64,000 bases of DNA from Cavenderia fasciculata (taxonomy: Eukaryota; Evosea; Eumycetozoa; Acytosteliales; Cavenderiaceae), in NCBI RefSeq assembly GCF_000203815.1, contig NW_004457624.1, forward strand, positions 2,914,001-2,978,000, read 5' to 3'. Numbering within the stretch: the first letter of the stretch is position 1; the number at the start of each line of letters is the position of its first letter. Made by a program: the position numbers and the translations under genes. Positions 1 to 13,290 of this stretch are shown piece by piece. A model generated the notes under the pieces. It did no database searches, was not told where the DNA came from, and was given only the letters and a program-made list of their open reading frames with translations.

Positions 1-1083
1 GGAAATATAAATATACATATAACATTGTATACAAATATGTATATATATATTTAATTGGAAATAATAATATTTATTTTGTATTTTGGGTATTTTATTTGTT
101 TTTTCATGAGCGTGTGTGTGAATCTCTTTATCTTTACTCATCAATCCAATACACACATACATACATAACACATACATAAAAACAACGTCAGATGATGTTA
201 ATGATGATGATGTTGATGATATTCGACACCACGTGATGATGTTGAGGAAGGATGAATAGATAGATAGATCAAAAAAAAACATATAATACGTATTTCTACA
301 ATCAACACCATCTATCTGAATATCTATCCAATCAAGTGGGGGTATGTATACATAAATGTTAACAACGCTCACACATTTACTAACCATATATCAATCAATC
401 TATTTCCTCACTCATCATCCACTTGTTACTCTTCTTCTTCTTCTTATTATTCTGGCGTTTTTAATTAATGGATAGATTGTACATGTGTATCATTAAATAT
501 GATGATCATAAACTTAACACCCAATCTTATGGGGAGTGGTAATGATGATGATGATTATCATGGATGTTGGATCATTTAAAATCGTATATTAGTGTTTACT
601 CGGATTACACATTCCCAATATATTCGTACGAATCATTTTACTGCAGTTGTTTGTGCAGTTCTCTATCTCTCTCTCTCTCTAATCTTTGACGTTTATTGCA
701 GCTGCTTATGGTATCAATCAACTCGATGGTTGTGATTGTATAATATTTGGCGTTGTTCAATCAAATCAACATTGTTGTTGATCCATAAACACCCGAATGT
801 GCCATGTTGTTCTGACGAAGTGGTAACAAGTGTGATGGTGGAAAGCATATGGGCAGTTGGATATATTAGTATATCACCCAACCAACCAACCAACCAATTT
901 AAACTATCTCTCTATAGGTTGTATAGGAGTGAGTCAATCTACAAAGGTCAACAAGTTGTTGTCGCTCTCCATCGTTTTCGTCAATCATACATAACCTATA
1001 AATATTTAATTGTTTTCTTGTTTATTTTTAGAACAAACAAAACAATCAACTATCTAATTGTTTCCTAAAAAACAAAACAAAAA
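1..1083. other. 5' intergenic region, simple repeats only
   Basis: No gene is seen. The stretch is AT-rich with short GATGAT, CT and CAAC tracts and an A-rich leader just before the ATG at 1084, as is usual for dictyostelid promoters. A 110-codon open frame at 736-1068 has no recognisable content and looks like chance. Confidence 0.6.
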
Positions 1084-2483
1084 ATGAAAATATATTTATT
1101 ATTATTACTATCAATAGTTTTATTATCTTGTTGTTTGACAAGTATAACAACTGCCGAAACTACTACTGTAAGAAGAACGTCTAAATATGTAGAAGAAATT
1201 CCAGGTTTGTAAAAGAAAAAATTAATATAATTATAATTATTTTAATATTATTTTACCTTTTTATTAATTAATTTCTTTTTTATTTATTTATTTATTTTTT
1301 TAGTTTGTAAATCATTAGGACCAAGAGAATGTGCCAAATCATCATATTGTACACCAGTATTTGGTACTGGATGTTGTGGAGACATTGACTATGAATGTGT
1401 CCAAATCCCACAACACTCTTGCAAATTTAATGATAGTGATACAAAGTGGTGTCTTGCCTCTGGTGATCATCACAACTTTTATCAATATTCTACAAACAAT
1501 ATAGATTGTCTTCCAGGTAGATTGGAAAATTATTTTGTTCCAAATGGTAAATAATAATAACAAAAAAGAGAAATATAAATTGTCCAATTTATTTTTAACC
1601 TTTTATATTTTTTTTTTATTTCTTTAATTTAGATAGAAGATGTAAACATGTTGAATGTCCAAGTGGATTTACATGTGAAAATAGAGGAACTGAAGATGTA
1701 GTATTTTGTGACTCCAAGAATCCATGTTGCAACTTTGAATCAATGTGTATTATGAAGAGTGGAAGAAATCCTCATAGTGTAGCAGAAGCCTACCTCCAAG
1801 AACTCAACAACCCACACAAAAAGAATTCAAACACTTTGCCACCACTCTATGGTCCAGATGCTGATTCAAAAAAGAAAAAGGATAAAAAGCAAGAGGAAGA
1901 AGAAGAAGAGGAAATTGATCAAGAGGATCATGTTCAACCAGCTCCACCAACCAAGAAACCATTCATTAAACCAACTGCTAAACCAACTATGAAACCAACA
2001 ATGAAACCAACTGCTAAGCCAACTATGAAACCAACAATGAAACCAACAATGAAACCAACCATTAGACCAAATCCAACTATCACACCAACTATGAAACCAT
2101 CAGTTTCAAAAACAATCGCAACAAAGAAACCAACCTCACCACCTGATGTTACCATTGAGCCATGGTTAATGACTACAACAACAACTACCACCACTGGAAA
2201 GGTACCAAAGGCACCAAAGGCATCTACTACTACTACCACTACTGGATGGTCATTTGCCTCACCAAAGCCAACAGTACCACCAAAAAAGACTAAGGAATCA
2301 TCATCTGAAGAACCATCGTCTACATCGACCACTGGATATGTTCAAATTGATGGAGGAGAGATCGTAGATGAAGACTCACACCTTGGTGGCAAATACTCTT
2401 ATACCATTGAACCATTATACAATGGTGTAGAGAAAGCACAAGATGCTGCTTCAGGTGAATTGGATGGTCTTCAAGAGGCTTAA
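1084..2483 (+). CDS. Secreted Cys-rich protein with Lys-Pro-Thr repeat tail
   Basis: Three exons: 1084-1204, 1304-1546 and 1633-2483. The introns run GT to TAG and the phases agree, giving 404 residues. Exon 1 encodes a signal peptide (MKIYLLLLLSIVLLSCC...). Exon 2 and the start of exon 3 carry about 16 cysteines, with spacing such as CPSGFTC and a CC pair, which suggests a disulfide-rich extracellular module like those of dictyostelid matrix or spore-coat proteins (inference). A Lys/Glu-rich hinge follows. Then come tandem KPT(M/A) tetrapeptides, about residues 205-245, and Thr-rich runs likely to be O-glycosylated. The C-terminus is acidic and no membrane anchor is seen. The gene ends 62 bases from the convergent karyopherin gene. 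I do not recognise the family with certainty. Confidence 0.8.
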
Positions 2484-2545
2484 GAGGAAGAAGAAGAAGA
2501 AGTGAAAACAACAAACAAATAATAAATAAAAAAGAATACTATATT

Positions 2546-5500
2546 TTATTGAACAAACTCTGTATAACCATCATTTAAATACATTGTGTTTAGGTCATTC
2601 ATTAAATCCATTGATACAAAACGAAGTTGTATATTTTTGTCTAGACTATCCCATCTCTCTTTAATCAATAGAGATAGCGATGATCGAATATTCTCGCATG
2701 TTTGTTGACCTGTGACACTGCTAGCCAATTGATCGTCAGGGTCAACGTTTTGATGATATATTTTTTGCATTTGTCTTTTGAGATATCGTTGGCATTCAAA
2801 TGAAAGAATATTGATTCGTTTGGCGTTGGTCAATTGATTACCACCAAGACATTCGTTTGGATATAATTGCATAATATGGTACAAGTTTTCGAGGCACTTT
2901 ACATTTTCTTCGTGATCTTCTATGGGCAGTTTATCCAACCACACTGGAATGATTTGCCCGACATGTGGAGACAATTGAGGGACAAACCGAATGAATTTAC
3001 CAATTGCTGAAATGGCATTGTCAGTTACTTCGATCGTTTCCCTTTTATTGCCAAAGCCAGCGATGAGACCCTTGAGTTGAATGAGTGCATTGAATACATA
3101 GGGTGCAAATTGATTTTTGCCATGGGTCGCAGCAACACCCAAACCAACTGCTGCATATGCTGCAGTACCTATGTTGTCGATTGTATCATCGTTGTATGTA
3201 ACATATTCAATCATGGCTGGAATGATGAGAGGATACAATGCAATACTTGGTTGACCACCATGTTGACAAATATCTGTAAGCATTTGTAGTATTGCAATCT
3301 TTACCGTTTCATCCATTTCGTCTTCTAACGTTTGAATAGAATCTGAAATAAAATCCGCGAGGGCGTTGACTCCAACCTCTTTGTTTGTTTGGATAATGTA
3401 GCCAGCCAAATCGTATATCATTCCAATGGCATCTTGCATTTCATTCTCGTCCTCGTCTTCGTCATTGTCTTCATCATCATCATCATCTTCGTCCTCTTCC
3501 TCTTCCTCTTGTTGTTGTTCAAAAAGTTCAAAATATCTATCTTTGACAATCCACAACTTTGACATGGTATCTTGAATCTGTTCAAATGTCATAAAATGGT
3601 CGCCCATCATGACAGTCATATCTCCAGCAATATCCAACTTTTCATACAATATCTCGACATTTGACTCACTTGAACCACATGAATCCAAGATACATGATAA
3701 TAGTCTTGAATAGAGTGTTTTGGCTTGTTGACTATTGTTTCCAAATTTTTCCAGGTATACTCTTAACAGTGGATAGAAATTTCTAATAGCACTGATACGA
3801 ACATCTTCTGCAGCCTCGGAAGTTGAGTGTCTTATACAAGCAACGACCAATAATTCGAGGTATGGATAAATGCTAGACTTGCAAAAAGTCACAACAGTTT
3901 CCAGGGTCTCCAGCGCATGATCGACTCGAGACGTTTGACTTTCATCATATTCGTCTTGGTCAATTTGTTCAATATCCTGATTGACAATATCCAAAATGAT
4001 TTTGATTGTTGGTGCAAGGTAGACGGAATAATCCTTTCCAAGACTTTCTGCTGCTGACGAACATGTTTTGAGAAATTCAAAAAATATGTCATCTTTGGTG
4101 CCACCATGACCAATAACATATTTGAATAATGTTTTTAAATCCTTTGAAAATTGTTTACTATTGATTGTTCCAATTTCTCTGATTGCTTTCAATGCACGAC
4201 GTCTAACTCTAACTGTTTCATTTGATGTTTCATATTTTTCCAAAATTGATACAATCTTTGGAATAATTGTTCTTGAAATGCAGCACTAAAAATAGATGAA
4301 AAATAAGGTTAATATATTTATATAAATATTTATATATTTTTTTTAATACAAACAGAATTATTTTGTTCTTGAGCAACCATCGATATAGTGACGAGGGCAG
4401 ATAAAGCATTTTCTACAACATAGAGACGTGGTGATTGTAAAAAATGTTCAAGTGCAATAAATAAATTCTTTGGTGAAACTGATTTTAATGTATCCTCTTG
4501 ACAATTTTCTAAAAATAATTGAATAAATTGACAAACTATAAAAAAAATAAAAAGAATTAATAAAAAAGAATATAAATTAATTTTTTTTAATTCTTTCTAC
4601 TTGCAAGCTGATTGTACACGTTCATTTGGATCTTGAGTTGCTTTTTCAATGGTAGGTAGTAATAGTTTAACAAGACTAGTCGAAAAATGTGGACAATCAT
4701 CAGATAGTTGAGAAAGAAAAGCAAAAAATGCCCATCTAACTCGAGGATTGGTATCACTGACCGCCACCGTACACTCTCTGACTAAACTTTCCATCTCTTG
4801 AGGGTGCTCTTCGGAAAAGTTAACCATAAATGGAACCATCTGAGTATTGATTAATAATGCAGAATATACATCTCTCCAACATGTTGATTTCACTCGCTTT
4901 TTGCATTCTGCCAGAGCAATAGGCAATAGAATTGGAATTGTTAAAAACTGTGCACAATCTCTAATCAATTTTCTAGCATCTGTTTCTCTATATTCTTCAA
5001 AATCTAGATTGTATTTTCGTTCGTCATAACTACCATCATCTTCATCATATTCTTCTTCATCTTCATCTTGGTCTTCATCATAATCTTCTTCATAATATTC
5101 ATCTTCATAATATTCATCTTCATCTTCATATTCTTCTTCTTCTTCCTCCTCTTCTTCTTCTTCTTCATCTTCATCTTCATCATCATTTATATCTCTATCG
5201 TGATCGATCATTTCTGGGTTATTGTTTGAATTGTTCCAAATATCTAGCTCGACATCTTGAACTAGAACAACTTTTGAATAGGTTAATGATACAAATCGTT
5301 CAAGTTGTTGTTGATTCCATTGCGGAAGAGCAGTACTTGAAACCCTTAATAACATTTTGAATGACAATCCTCTAACTGGTAAGATCGATGACTTTTCAGG
5401 TTGATCCAAGATGGTCATAAAAGTGTGGATGATGATTCTAGCATGATAGATCAAATCACAGTCTTCAGCTTGTAATAATAATCTTCGGATCGCCCTGTTG

Positions 5501-6370
5501 ACCAATACAGCATCACCTACACGATGAGCTTGGCCAATGATTGATATGACCAATGACATGACTTGATCAATTTCTTCATCGTCTGATGGTTGAATAGAAA
5601 CAAGTGCAATGAAAAGATACAACGATGCAAATCTAATCCTCTCACTACTCGTGTTCTTTAATCCAGTCACTGCAGCTGCTTTAAGCACATCTATGTTATC
5701 TTCAATCTCTTCTACAAAAAAGTCAGTATATCTAGCCAATACTCGCATTCCAGCATAGCTTGACAACTCGTTTTCACTTCTAACCAAATTTATCAACACA
5801 TAAACAAAATCATCCCAATATTCATCTAAAAATAAATATTTAAATATAACAATTAGTATCATGATATTCGTAATTAAAAATGATACTCTTCTCTACTCCT
5901 CTCTCTCTCGACCTACCTTCTTCTTCAATTGGAGAAAATGATTCAAACAACATTTCAATTGAATCAATGATAGTATCTAGATTCTTGTTTGATTGTGCTT
6001 CTTTGGTTGATTCAATAACTTTTTGCTTTAACTTTGTCATTAGTTTAGGTTTGTCTTTTGACTCTTGTATTACAACCCTTAGGAATAGAATTGAATTTGA
6101 TAGAATCTATTAACAAGTATAGAAAACGGATATGAATCAATATTGATTGATCAACTATAGTTGATGATGAAGACTATCTTATGTATATAATAAACGACTT
6201 ACAGTATCATTGTCACTATGACTTTGAAGATACAATATCCATGTTATAACATTATGAATCTGTGTTGGACCTATATACTTTTGTATTTGTGTTCGAATTG
6301 TTTGATTGTCTACTTTTTCAGGATTACTAATGATTTTAATAAATTCTAATGGAGGTTTACTAGTATTCAT
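2546..6370 (-). CDS. Importin-beta family (IPO5/IPO4-like) HEAT-repeat protein, copy A
   Basis: Five exons on the minus strand: 6370-6203, 6106-5917, 5825-4605, 4535-4354 and 4285-2546. Phases agree and give 1166 residues, near the roughly 1,100 of importin-5. Such karyopherins carry cargo, including ribosomal proteins and histones, through nuclear pores with Ran-GTP. The protein is alpha-helical HEAT repeats throughout. A long Asp/Glu/Tyr loop is encoded at about 4990-5190, a second acidic loop at about 3440-3510. A C-terminal motif, PVWLDKLPIEDHEENVKCLE, parallels the LPxxEDxEE region of IPO5/IPO4. The intron after exon 3 has a GC donor (GCAAGT). The start is chosen because the related copies begin with the same PPLEF-type N-terminus. 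Subfamily is inferred by memory of motifs, and cargo is unknown. Confidence 0.82.
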
Positions 6371-6489
6371 TCTATATTATATAGAACATAATAAAATATT
6401 AGTAATAAATGTAAAGCCGAAATGAATGCAGCGTCTTCTCAACTATCATTTTTTAATTTTTTTATTTATTTTACACATCAATCTCGAGA

Positions 6490-9400
6490 TTACTCTCTTT
6501 CTCTCTCTCTCTCTCTCTCTTTAATCAATAGAGATAGTGATGATTGAATATTATCACATATTTGTTGACCGTGAAGAAAACTTGTAGTTAATTCTGGATT
6601 TGGTTCGGTCTCTTTATAAAGTTGACTTTCATGGTTGACTATTGAAAGTATTTTAAAGTTGGATATAATTGCTTTGATTCGATCTACATTGGTCAATTCA
6701 TCTCCACCAAGACACTCGTTTGGATATAATTGCATGATGTGGTACAGGTTTTCGAGACACGATATGTTTTCTTGGTGTTCTTCGATGGGCAGTTTCTCCA
6801 ACCACGCTGGGATGATTTGTCCGACAAATGGAGCCAACTGAGGTACATGACGGACAAATTTACCAATTGCTGATATGGCATTGTCAGTTGCTGGAGCTTT
6901 TTCCTTTTCCTTGTCATTTGCATTACGAGAGATGAGATCCTTGAGTTGCATCAATGCATTAAATACATAGGGCGCAAATTGATCTTTACCTGAGACAGCA
7001 GCTTCACCCAACCCAAAAGCTGCATTTTGTGCAGACTCTACATAGTCTGATGAAAGATGATCAATCATGGCTGGAACGATTTGAGGATACAATGCGATAC
7101 TTGGTTGACCACCAAATTGACAAATATCTGAAAACATGCACAATATTGATTTTTCTATCTTTCCATCTTCTGATCTTTCGTCCAATACTTGTAAAGTCTC
7201 TGGAATAATATCTACGATGATGGCATTGATTGCAATATCTTTGTTCTTTTGAACCATATCACCAACTAATTCATAAATGGTGCCAATTGAATCAGACGGA
7301 CTATCATAATCGTAATAATAATCTTCGTCTTCATCTTCTCTATCCAAAAGACCAAAACTTTTCTTTTTAACAGTCCACAACTTTGACATGGTATCTGAAA
7401 GCTGTTCAAATGTCATGAAATAGTCTCCCATCATTTCTGTCAAGTCACCAGCCACAAACAACTTTTCATTCAACACATCGATATCTTGTTCACTTGAACC
7501 ACACGAATCCAAGATGCATGACAATAGTCTAGAGTAGAGTGTTTTAGCTTGTTGACTATTATTTCCAAATAAACCAATACATGTACCAAGCAATGAATTG
7601 AAATTATTAATGGCACTATAACGAATATCTTGATCAGCCTCGGTCGTTGAGAATTTTATACAAGCATTGGTCAATGATTCGAGGTATGGATAAATGGTAG
7701 ACTTGCAAGATTTTAAAAATGAATCTAGACTTTCCAATGCACAACTGACCAATGACACCTCTCTTGAGTGAGAATCATCGTATTCGTCAGTTGGTTCAAT
7801 GTCGTACTTGAAAATATCCATAATGAATTTCATTGTTGGTGCAAGGTAGATGGCATAATCCTCTCCAAGACTAGTTGATGCCGTTGAACATACTTTGATA
7901 TAATCAGAAACTAGATCAAATTTTCTACCTTGATCACTAACATATTGGAATAAACTATTAAAATCCTTTGAAAATCTTTTATCATTGATTTCTCCAAATG
8001 TTTGAATTGCTCTCAATGCACGACGTCTAACTCTAATTGTTTCTCTAGATGATTTATATTTTTCCAAAATTGATATAATCTTTGGAATAATTGTATTTGA
8101 ATAAAACTATAAAAATAAAAAGTTAAAAATGGTTAATTATATTATAAATAAAAGAAAGTATTTTTTAAATATTTTTTAATACAAACAGAATTATTCTTTT
8201 CTTTAGCAATTGTAAATGTACTGGCAAGTGCAGATAAAACACTCTCTACAACATATAGACGTGGTGAATCTAATAAATGTTCGAGTGCAATAAACAAATC
8301 ATTTGGTGAAATTGAATTTAATGTATCCTCTTCACAATTTTCTAAAAATAATTGAATAAATTGACAACCTATAAAAAAAAAAAATACAAAAAAAAGAGAA
8401 TTAATAAATTATTATTATTATTTATATATTTATGTTATTTTTTGTGTCTACTTACAAGCTGATTTTACACGATCATTTGGATCTTGAGTTGCATTTTCAA
8501 TGATTGATAGTAATTGTTGTATCACACTTGTTGAAAAAATTGGACATTCTTCACATACTTTTGAAAGAAAAGTAAAAAATTCCCGTCTAACTCTTGGATC
8601 TGTATCATTGGCAGTAGGCATAAACATGGCGATAAGATTTTCAATTTCTTGACTAAAGTCTGAATCTTCTTCAAAAATTTCAGTCAAAAATGGTAGTATC
8701 CTAGTATAGAGTACCAATGCAGTATGTCTATCTCTCCAACATGTTGAAATGACTCGCTTTTTACATTCCTCTAGAGTAATAGGCAATAGAACTCGATTTG
8801 CTAAAAACTCTCCAAATTCTCTAGTCAATTGTTTTGAATTGACACTATATTCTTGATTGCCATAAATTGAATATTCATCCTCTTCTTCTTCTTCTTCTTC
8901 TTCTTCGTCTCCTTCTCCTTCTCCTTCATCTTGATGATCAACATGATAATTATATTCATTATATTTTTCACCAATTATATTTAAATCAATGTAATTGTCT
9001 TTTGATGAATTATTCCAAACGTCTATATCGAGATCTTGAACTTGATCAACAACATTTGAATAGATTGATAATACAAATCGTTCTATAAGTTGTTTTTGAT
9101 CCCACTCTTCGAGTTCTACACTTGAAACCAATATTAACATTTTGAATACCATTCCTTTGATTGGTGTTTTCAAAGACTTTTCTGGTTGTTCAACGATGGG
9201 TAGTAGAGTGTTGATGATGATTCTTGCATAATTGACAAAATCTTCCTTTGGATGGCGCAATAATAGTCGTAGGGCCTTTTTGACCGAATCTATTTCACCT
9301 GCACGATAAGCTTGACCGATGATTGGCATGACCAATGGAATGGCTTGAACGATTTCATCATCTTCTGATGATCTCATTGAAAACAATTTGATAGATAGAC

Positions 9401-10116
9401 CCAATGATGCGAATCTAATTCTCTCATTGGTAGTGTTTTTTAATCCGATGATTACAGCTGTTTTGAGTAAAGTCATCTGATCTTGAATATCAATTTCATC
9501 AATATAACATTCTTTTGCCAATAATCGCATTCCTGCATATCTTGATGACTCGTCTTCACTTTCAACCAAACTTATTAATGTCTCTATATAATCTTGCCAT
9601 TCTCCTAAAATTAGTTTAATAAATAAATTAGTATTTATGTTTCTCTATCCTATCTCTCTCTCTCACTCAATCTCTTAGTTTTCTTACATACCTGATGGAC
9701 ATAGTGAAACAAATAACAATTGAATTGATTCAATAAGAGTATCTAGATTCTTGTTTGATTGTGCTTGTTTGATTGATTCTATGACTTTTGATTTTAACAC
9801 TGTAACTAGTAAAGGGTCCTCTAATGATTGTTGTATTACACCACGTAAGAATCGATTTGCGTTTGATAGAACCTATCGTGAGAGAGATATATATTCATAT
9901 AAGAACAACAAATGTACATTTAAAAGATGTTGATGATGTAAACAAACTTACAATATCATTGTCGCTATGGGTTATCCATGAAATAATATCATCAAGTTGT
10001 ATACTATGGTCTGTCATATAATTTTGTATTATTACTTGAAGTGTTTCGTCATCTATTTGTTGTTCAAGTGAACTAGAAATGAGTTGTATAAATTCTAATG
10101 GAGGTTCACCCATCAT
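6490..10116 (-). CDS. Importin-beta family (IPO5/IPO4-like) HEAT-repeat protein, copy B
   Basis: Five exons with the same layout as copy A: 10116-9952, 9872-9692, 9604-8456, 8368-8187 and 8106-6490. Their sum gives 1097 residues. Exon 3 encodes an acidic loop (about 8875-8935), and exon 5 the conserved QIIPAWLEKLPIEEHQE motif. At the intron where copies A, C and D use a GC donor, this copy has a canonical GTAAGT. The C-terminus is odd. After SLLIKE the frame runs into a CT/GA microsatellite (about 6494-6522) and ends in alternating Arg-Glu, where copy A has a further ordinary tail of about 30 residues. The gene lies head-to-tail between copies A and C and is probably functional, although its end may vary between strains. 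Confidence 0.82.
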
Positions 10117-10239
10117 TAATTAATAAAGTAAGTAATAAATGTAAATCAGAACAAGTTTGTGAAAAAGCAATATCACTGGGAGATATTTTAAAAAAAAATA
10201 CCAATATTAAAATTAATAAATTAAATAATTTTTAATTAT

Positions 10240-10410
10240 ATTTATCTATAATCATTATAGATAATAATGATTGAGTATTATTACATAATTGTTTACCTTT
10301 ATTGTAGGGAACTAATCCATTGTAATTATGTTTGTTCATATTATCTTATATTTGTTTGGCTCTTGTTTGTAATTCAGAGTCTGTTGTGCAGTTGGATACA
10401 ATACGATTGA
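10240..10410 (-). pseudogene. 3'-end stub of another karyopherin copy
   Basis: The stretch matches the 3' coding end of copy C (16250-16410) and of copy D closely. Shared landmarks on the plus strand are the block GATAATAATGATTGA, the TGTTTACC/TGTTGACC block, and the GTTTGGCTCTTGTTTGTAATTC block. The frame is not maintained and the match stops where the TGGATGG minisatellite begins. It is the remains of a further tandem copy immediately upstream of copy B. Confidence 0.75.
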
Positions 10411-10625
10411 TGGTTGGTGGATGGAGGATGGATGGTGGATGGTGGATGGCAGATAGATGGTTGGTGGATGGTGGTGGATAGAGGATGGTTGGATGGTGGA
10501 TGGATAGATGGTGGATGGAGGATGTTGGATAGAGGATGGTGGATGGAGGATGGAGGATGGATGGTGGATAGAGGATGGAGGATGGATGGTGGATGGTGGA
10601 TGGAGGATGTTGGATAGAGGATCGT
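10411..10625. repeat. TGGATGG-type minisatellite
   Basis: About 215 bases made of variants of GGATGGTGGATGGAGGATGG. Looser relatives continue to about 11040 and at 11230-11320. The open frames across it, such as WMVDGGW repeats, are products of the repeat and not genes. Confidence 0.9.
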
Positions 10626-11803
10626 GGAAAGAGATAGAAATTTAAGTCTAAGATTTAATTGTAATTTAAAAGGTCTTTATAAGTTTATTGGATTCTTTGT
10701 ATTAAACAATCATTATAATCAAAATGTACTGTATCAACTATAGTCCGTTGCTGATGTAAATAATAATATTACGATATTCAAAGTTGGACTTTTGTGATTC
10801 TATTGTATTTGATCCATCATTCCAACTTCCAGTGCATTGAACCATCGATCTTGATAAAACATGATGCATTCTTGATTTCCACTTGGACGATGGTTGATTA
10901 TGTGCAATGGTGGATGAGATTGAGAAAGATGGATGATGGCTGACGATAGTCTACCATGGATAGTAGATAGATAGACAATAGATGGATGATTGATAGATGG
11001 TAAATGATGGTGGAGGATGGTAGACATAGGATCCACTATCTACAATCCACAATCCTTAATAATCATGTATCAACTATAGTACATTGGTGGTGTCTCTAAA
11101 ATAACTAAATATATTTAAAATAATATAAATTTATATTAATATTATTATTTCCTTTGTGAAGAATCTATCTTGATCAATAAATTCATCTGTCACAATAAGT
11201 CCTTATACTTTCTTGATTTTCAACCAGTGGATGATGGTTGTACTAGGCATGATTGTCGATCATGGGTAATGGACGATGGAAGATAAATCATGAGGAATAG
11301 TTAGTGGATGATGGAGCTAAATAATGATTGTAAGAAATAGACAGATAGTGCACATAGAACAGTCTTTATTTATTTATTCGTATCATCATCATCTTCTATC
11401 TATGTATGAATATATATTGATATGATTGTATTAACGAGTCATTAATTATAATTATAAATACAAGAAAAATAAAATAATAAAGTCAGAGTTGGTGAAGTGG
11501 TGTGGTTGCTTTTTTTATTTTATTTTTATTTTAAAGTTTTATTTTTAATTTTAATAAATTAAAGTTACAAACCCATAAACCATCTTTGGATGCACACCTT
11601 TATATAGACACATGTTGCTATAGCTGAAGTGTCACAAATATTTGTTACAAATAATTATTACAAATTCTGATGAATTAAATTAATTTAAATTAGTCAGAAA
11701 AATAATATTGATTTGGCGGGTAAAAAGAATTAATAAAAAATAAGAAATAAAAAAGAGAGGGAAAAAAGAGAAAGAAAGAAATAGAAAAATATAGTTTTTG
11801 GTT

Positions 11804-11832
11804 GTTCCCATGGTTGGTTAGACCATGGGAAC
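11804..11832. repeat. Perfect 11-bp inverted repeat, 7-nt loop
   Basis: GTTCCCATGGT at 11804-11814 is the exact reverse complement of ACCATGGGAAC at 11822-11832, with TGGTTAG between. It is followed by an A15 run and then C/G-rich sequence that is unusual for the neighbourhood. No gene is attached to it, and I cannot say whether it is an RNA hairpin or a mobile-element end. Confidence 0.85.
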
Positions 11833-11895
11833 AGTCCAAAAAAAAAAAAAAAGCCCCCCAATGCGAAGAAAATCGACTTACACGGGGGCGAACCT

Positions 11896-12131
11896 GGGAA
11901 ACCCTCTGGGTAAAAGTAATTGAATATCTTTTTGTAAAGGAAACCACTTGGGTAAAAGTAATTGAATATCTTTTTTGGGGTATAAAAGCCTAGGGAGACG
12001 TGGAACATGGATGGACGATGATGGACTGGACAACGGACACGGACGATGGCAACGGACAATGTATAAAAAGAAAAGAGTAGGAAGAGGAGGGAAGCCACTT
12101 GGGTAAAAGTAATTGAATATCTTTTTTTAGA
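11896..12131. repeat. Three copies of a 40-bp direct repeat
   Basis: The unit GGGTAAAAGTAATTGAATAT with flanking GGAAACC...CTTTTT occurs at about 11896-11938, 11939-11980 and 12089-12131. The first two are adjacent. The third lies beyond about 110 bases that contain a GGAC(G/A)ATGG-type repeat. Confidence 0.85.
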
Positions 12132-12333
12132 AAAGAAGAGGATTGTAATTATTATTATTAAATTAGTTATTGCTGTTGGTTGTTGTAATTATTATTATTA
12201 TTATTATTATTAAGATGTTGTTATTACCAAAAGAGTTGATGAGAATAATGATTAGTGTACCTATAAAATAAAAAGAAAAAGAGTCAGTAAAATTATAATT
12301 AATTATCAACATTTGATACAGAGGAAGAGTTAA

Positions 12334-13290
12334 TTATGTTGGTCTACGAATGGTGGTGATTGTTGCTTGGAAACTGGTACTCTTGATCACTGGATTTGGG
12401 ACGGGCGACTGACTAGAGGATTGGTGATGAACGAATGATTGATTGGTGAATGAAGATCGTGGATTGGAGTGATTGGTAAAGATTGTAATATTATTATGAA
12501 TATTCTTTGTTGTAATTGGAATGTTGTTATTTGTTGGTGAATAATGAGGGGGTTGTTTGTCTATGTAAGAGGAATAATTGTTGTTGTTATTATTATTATT
12601 TGTTGATCTTGAGTTATTGATGTTGTTATTTGTTTTTGTATTTTTGTTATTATTATTCTTGTTATTATTCTTGTTATTATTTTTGTTATTATTGGTATTG
12701 TTATTATTATTAATATTTTTTGTTTGATTGTTGGTTGAGATGAATGTTTCAACATGGTTGAAACATGAGAATGATGATGATGATGATGAGTTGTTGTTGG
12801 TGTTGGCGTTGTTATTAGTATTTTTTAATTTAATGTAGATATTGTTTGTATTATTTGTATTTTTTAATGACTGTGGATTGAAGTGATTGGCAAAGATTGT
12901 AATAGTTTTACGATTATTATTGGTGGTTGGTGAACAATGAATGGGTTGTCTGTGTGTGGAAGAGGAATAATTGGAGTTGTTATTATTATTTGTTGGTCTT
13001 GTGTTGTTATGATTTGTATTTGTATTTTTGTTATTGTTAGAAGATTGTCCAATGGTTTGAGGATTGTGGGTCAATTGGAGATGAATGTGGAGGGTGGATG
13101 GATTGGTGACGACTGCGAGATTGTTTGATTGGCAATGAGTTAAAATATTACTTGAATTAAAACATGGAATCGATGATTGATGGACATTGCAGAACGAATT
13201 ATCATTATTATTATTATTGATGGAAATGATTGGTTGATGATCTAAACATGGGATTGAATTCGTTGTTTGTTGCTGTTCGATTGAACATAG
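12334..13290 (-). CDS. 3' part of Asn-rich secreted repeat protein, shifted frame
   Basis: The minus-strand frame that ends at 12334 stays open upstream to about 13290. It carries the same modules as the long frame beside it: IPCLDHQPI, SSIPCFNSS, FNHVE and Asn runs. The long frame ends at 13242 in a different register, so the two overlap around 13262-13290. Either one frame change or a very short intron separates them. I read this as the C-terminal third of one gene, about 1,030 codons in all. A sequencing slip in a repeat tract is a real alternative. Confidence 0.5.
   Translation of the reverse strand, partial: LCSIEQQQTTNSIPCLDHQPIISINNNNNDNSFCNVHQSSIPCFNSSNILTHCQSNNLAVVTNPSTLHIHLQLTHNPQTIGQSSNNNKNTNTNHNNTRPTNNNNNSNYSSSTHRQPIHCSPTTNNNRKTITIFANHFNPQSLKNTNNTNNIYIKLKNTNNNANTNNNSSSSSSFSCFNHVETFISTNNQTKNINNNNNTNNNKNNNKNNNKNNNNKNTKTNNNINNSRSTNNNNNNNNYSSYIDKQPPHYSPTNNNIPITTKNIHNNITIFTNHSNPRSSFTNQSFVHHQSSSQSPVPNPVIKSTSFQATITTIRRPT

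Larger units (their letters stand above)
10626..12333. other. Gene-free region with degenerate repeats
   Basis: No convincing gene. The region holds scattered TGGATG relics up to about 11320, AT-rich sequence, a strong hairpin and a three-copy direct repeat (listed separately), and ATT microsatellites at 12140-12210. Open frames at 11690-12100 are low-complexity Phe/Lys translations of homopolymers. Confidence 0.6.

Noticed and set aside
1934-2332. Val/Gly-rich minus-strand frame
   Set aside because: Antisense of the KPTM repeat in the secreted protein.
10411-10625. Open frame of Trp/Gly/Asp repeats
   Set aside because: Product of the TGGATGG minisatellite.
11690-12098. Open frames rich in Phe and Lys
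   Set aside because: Translations of T and A homopolymers without coding signature.
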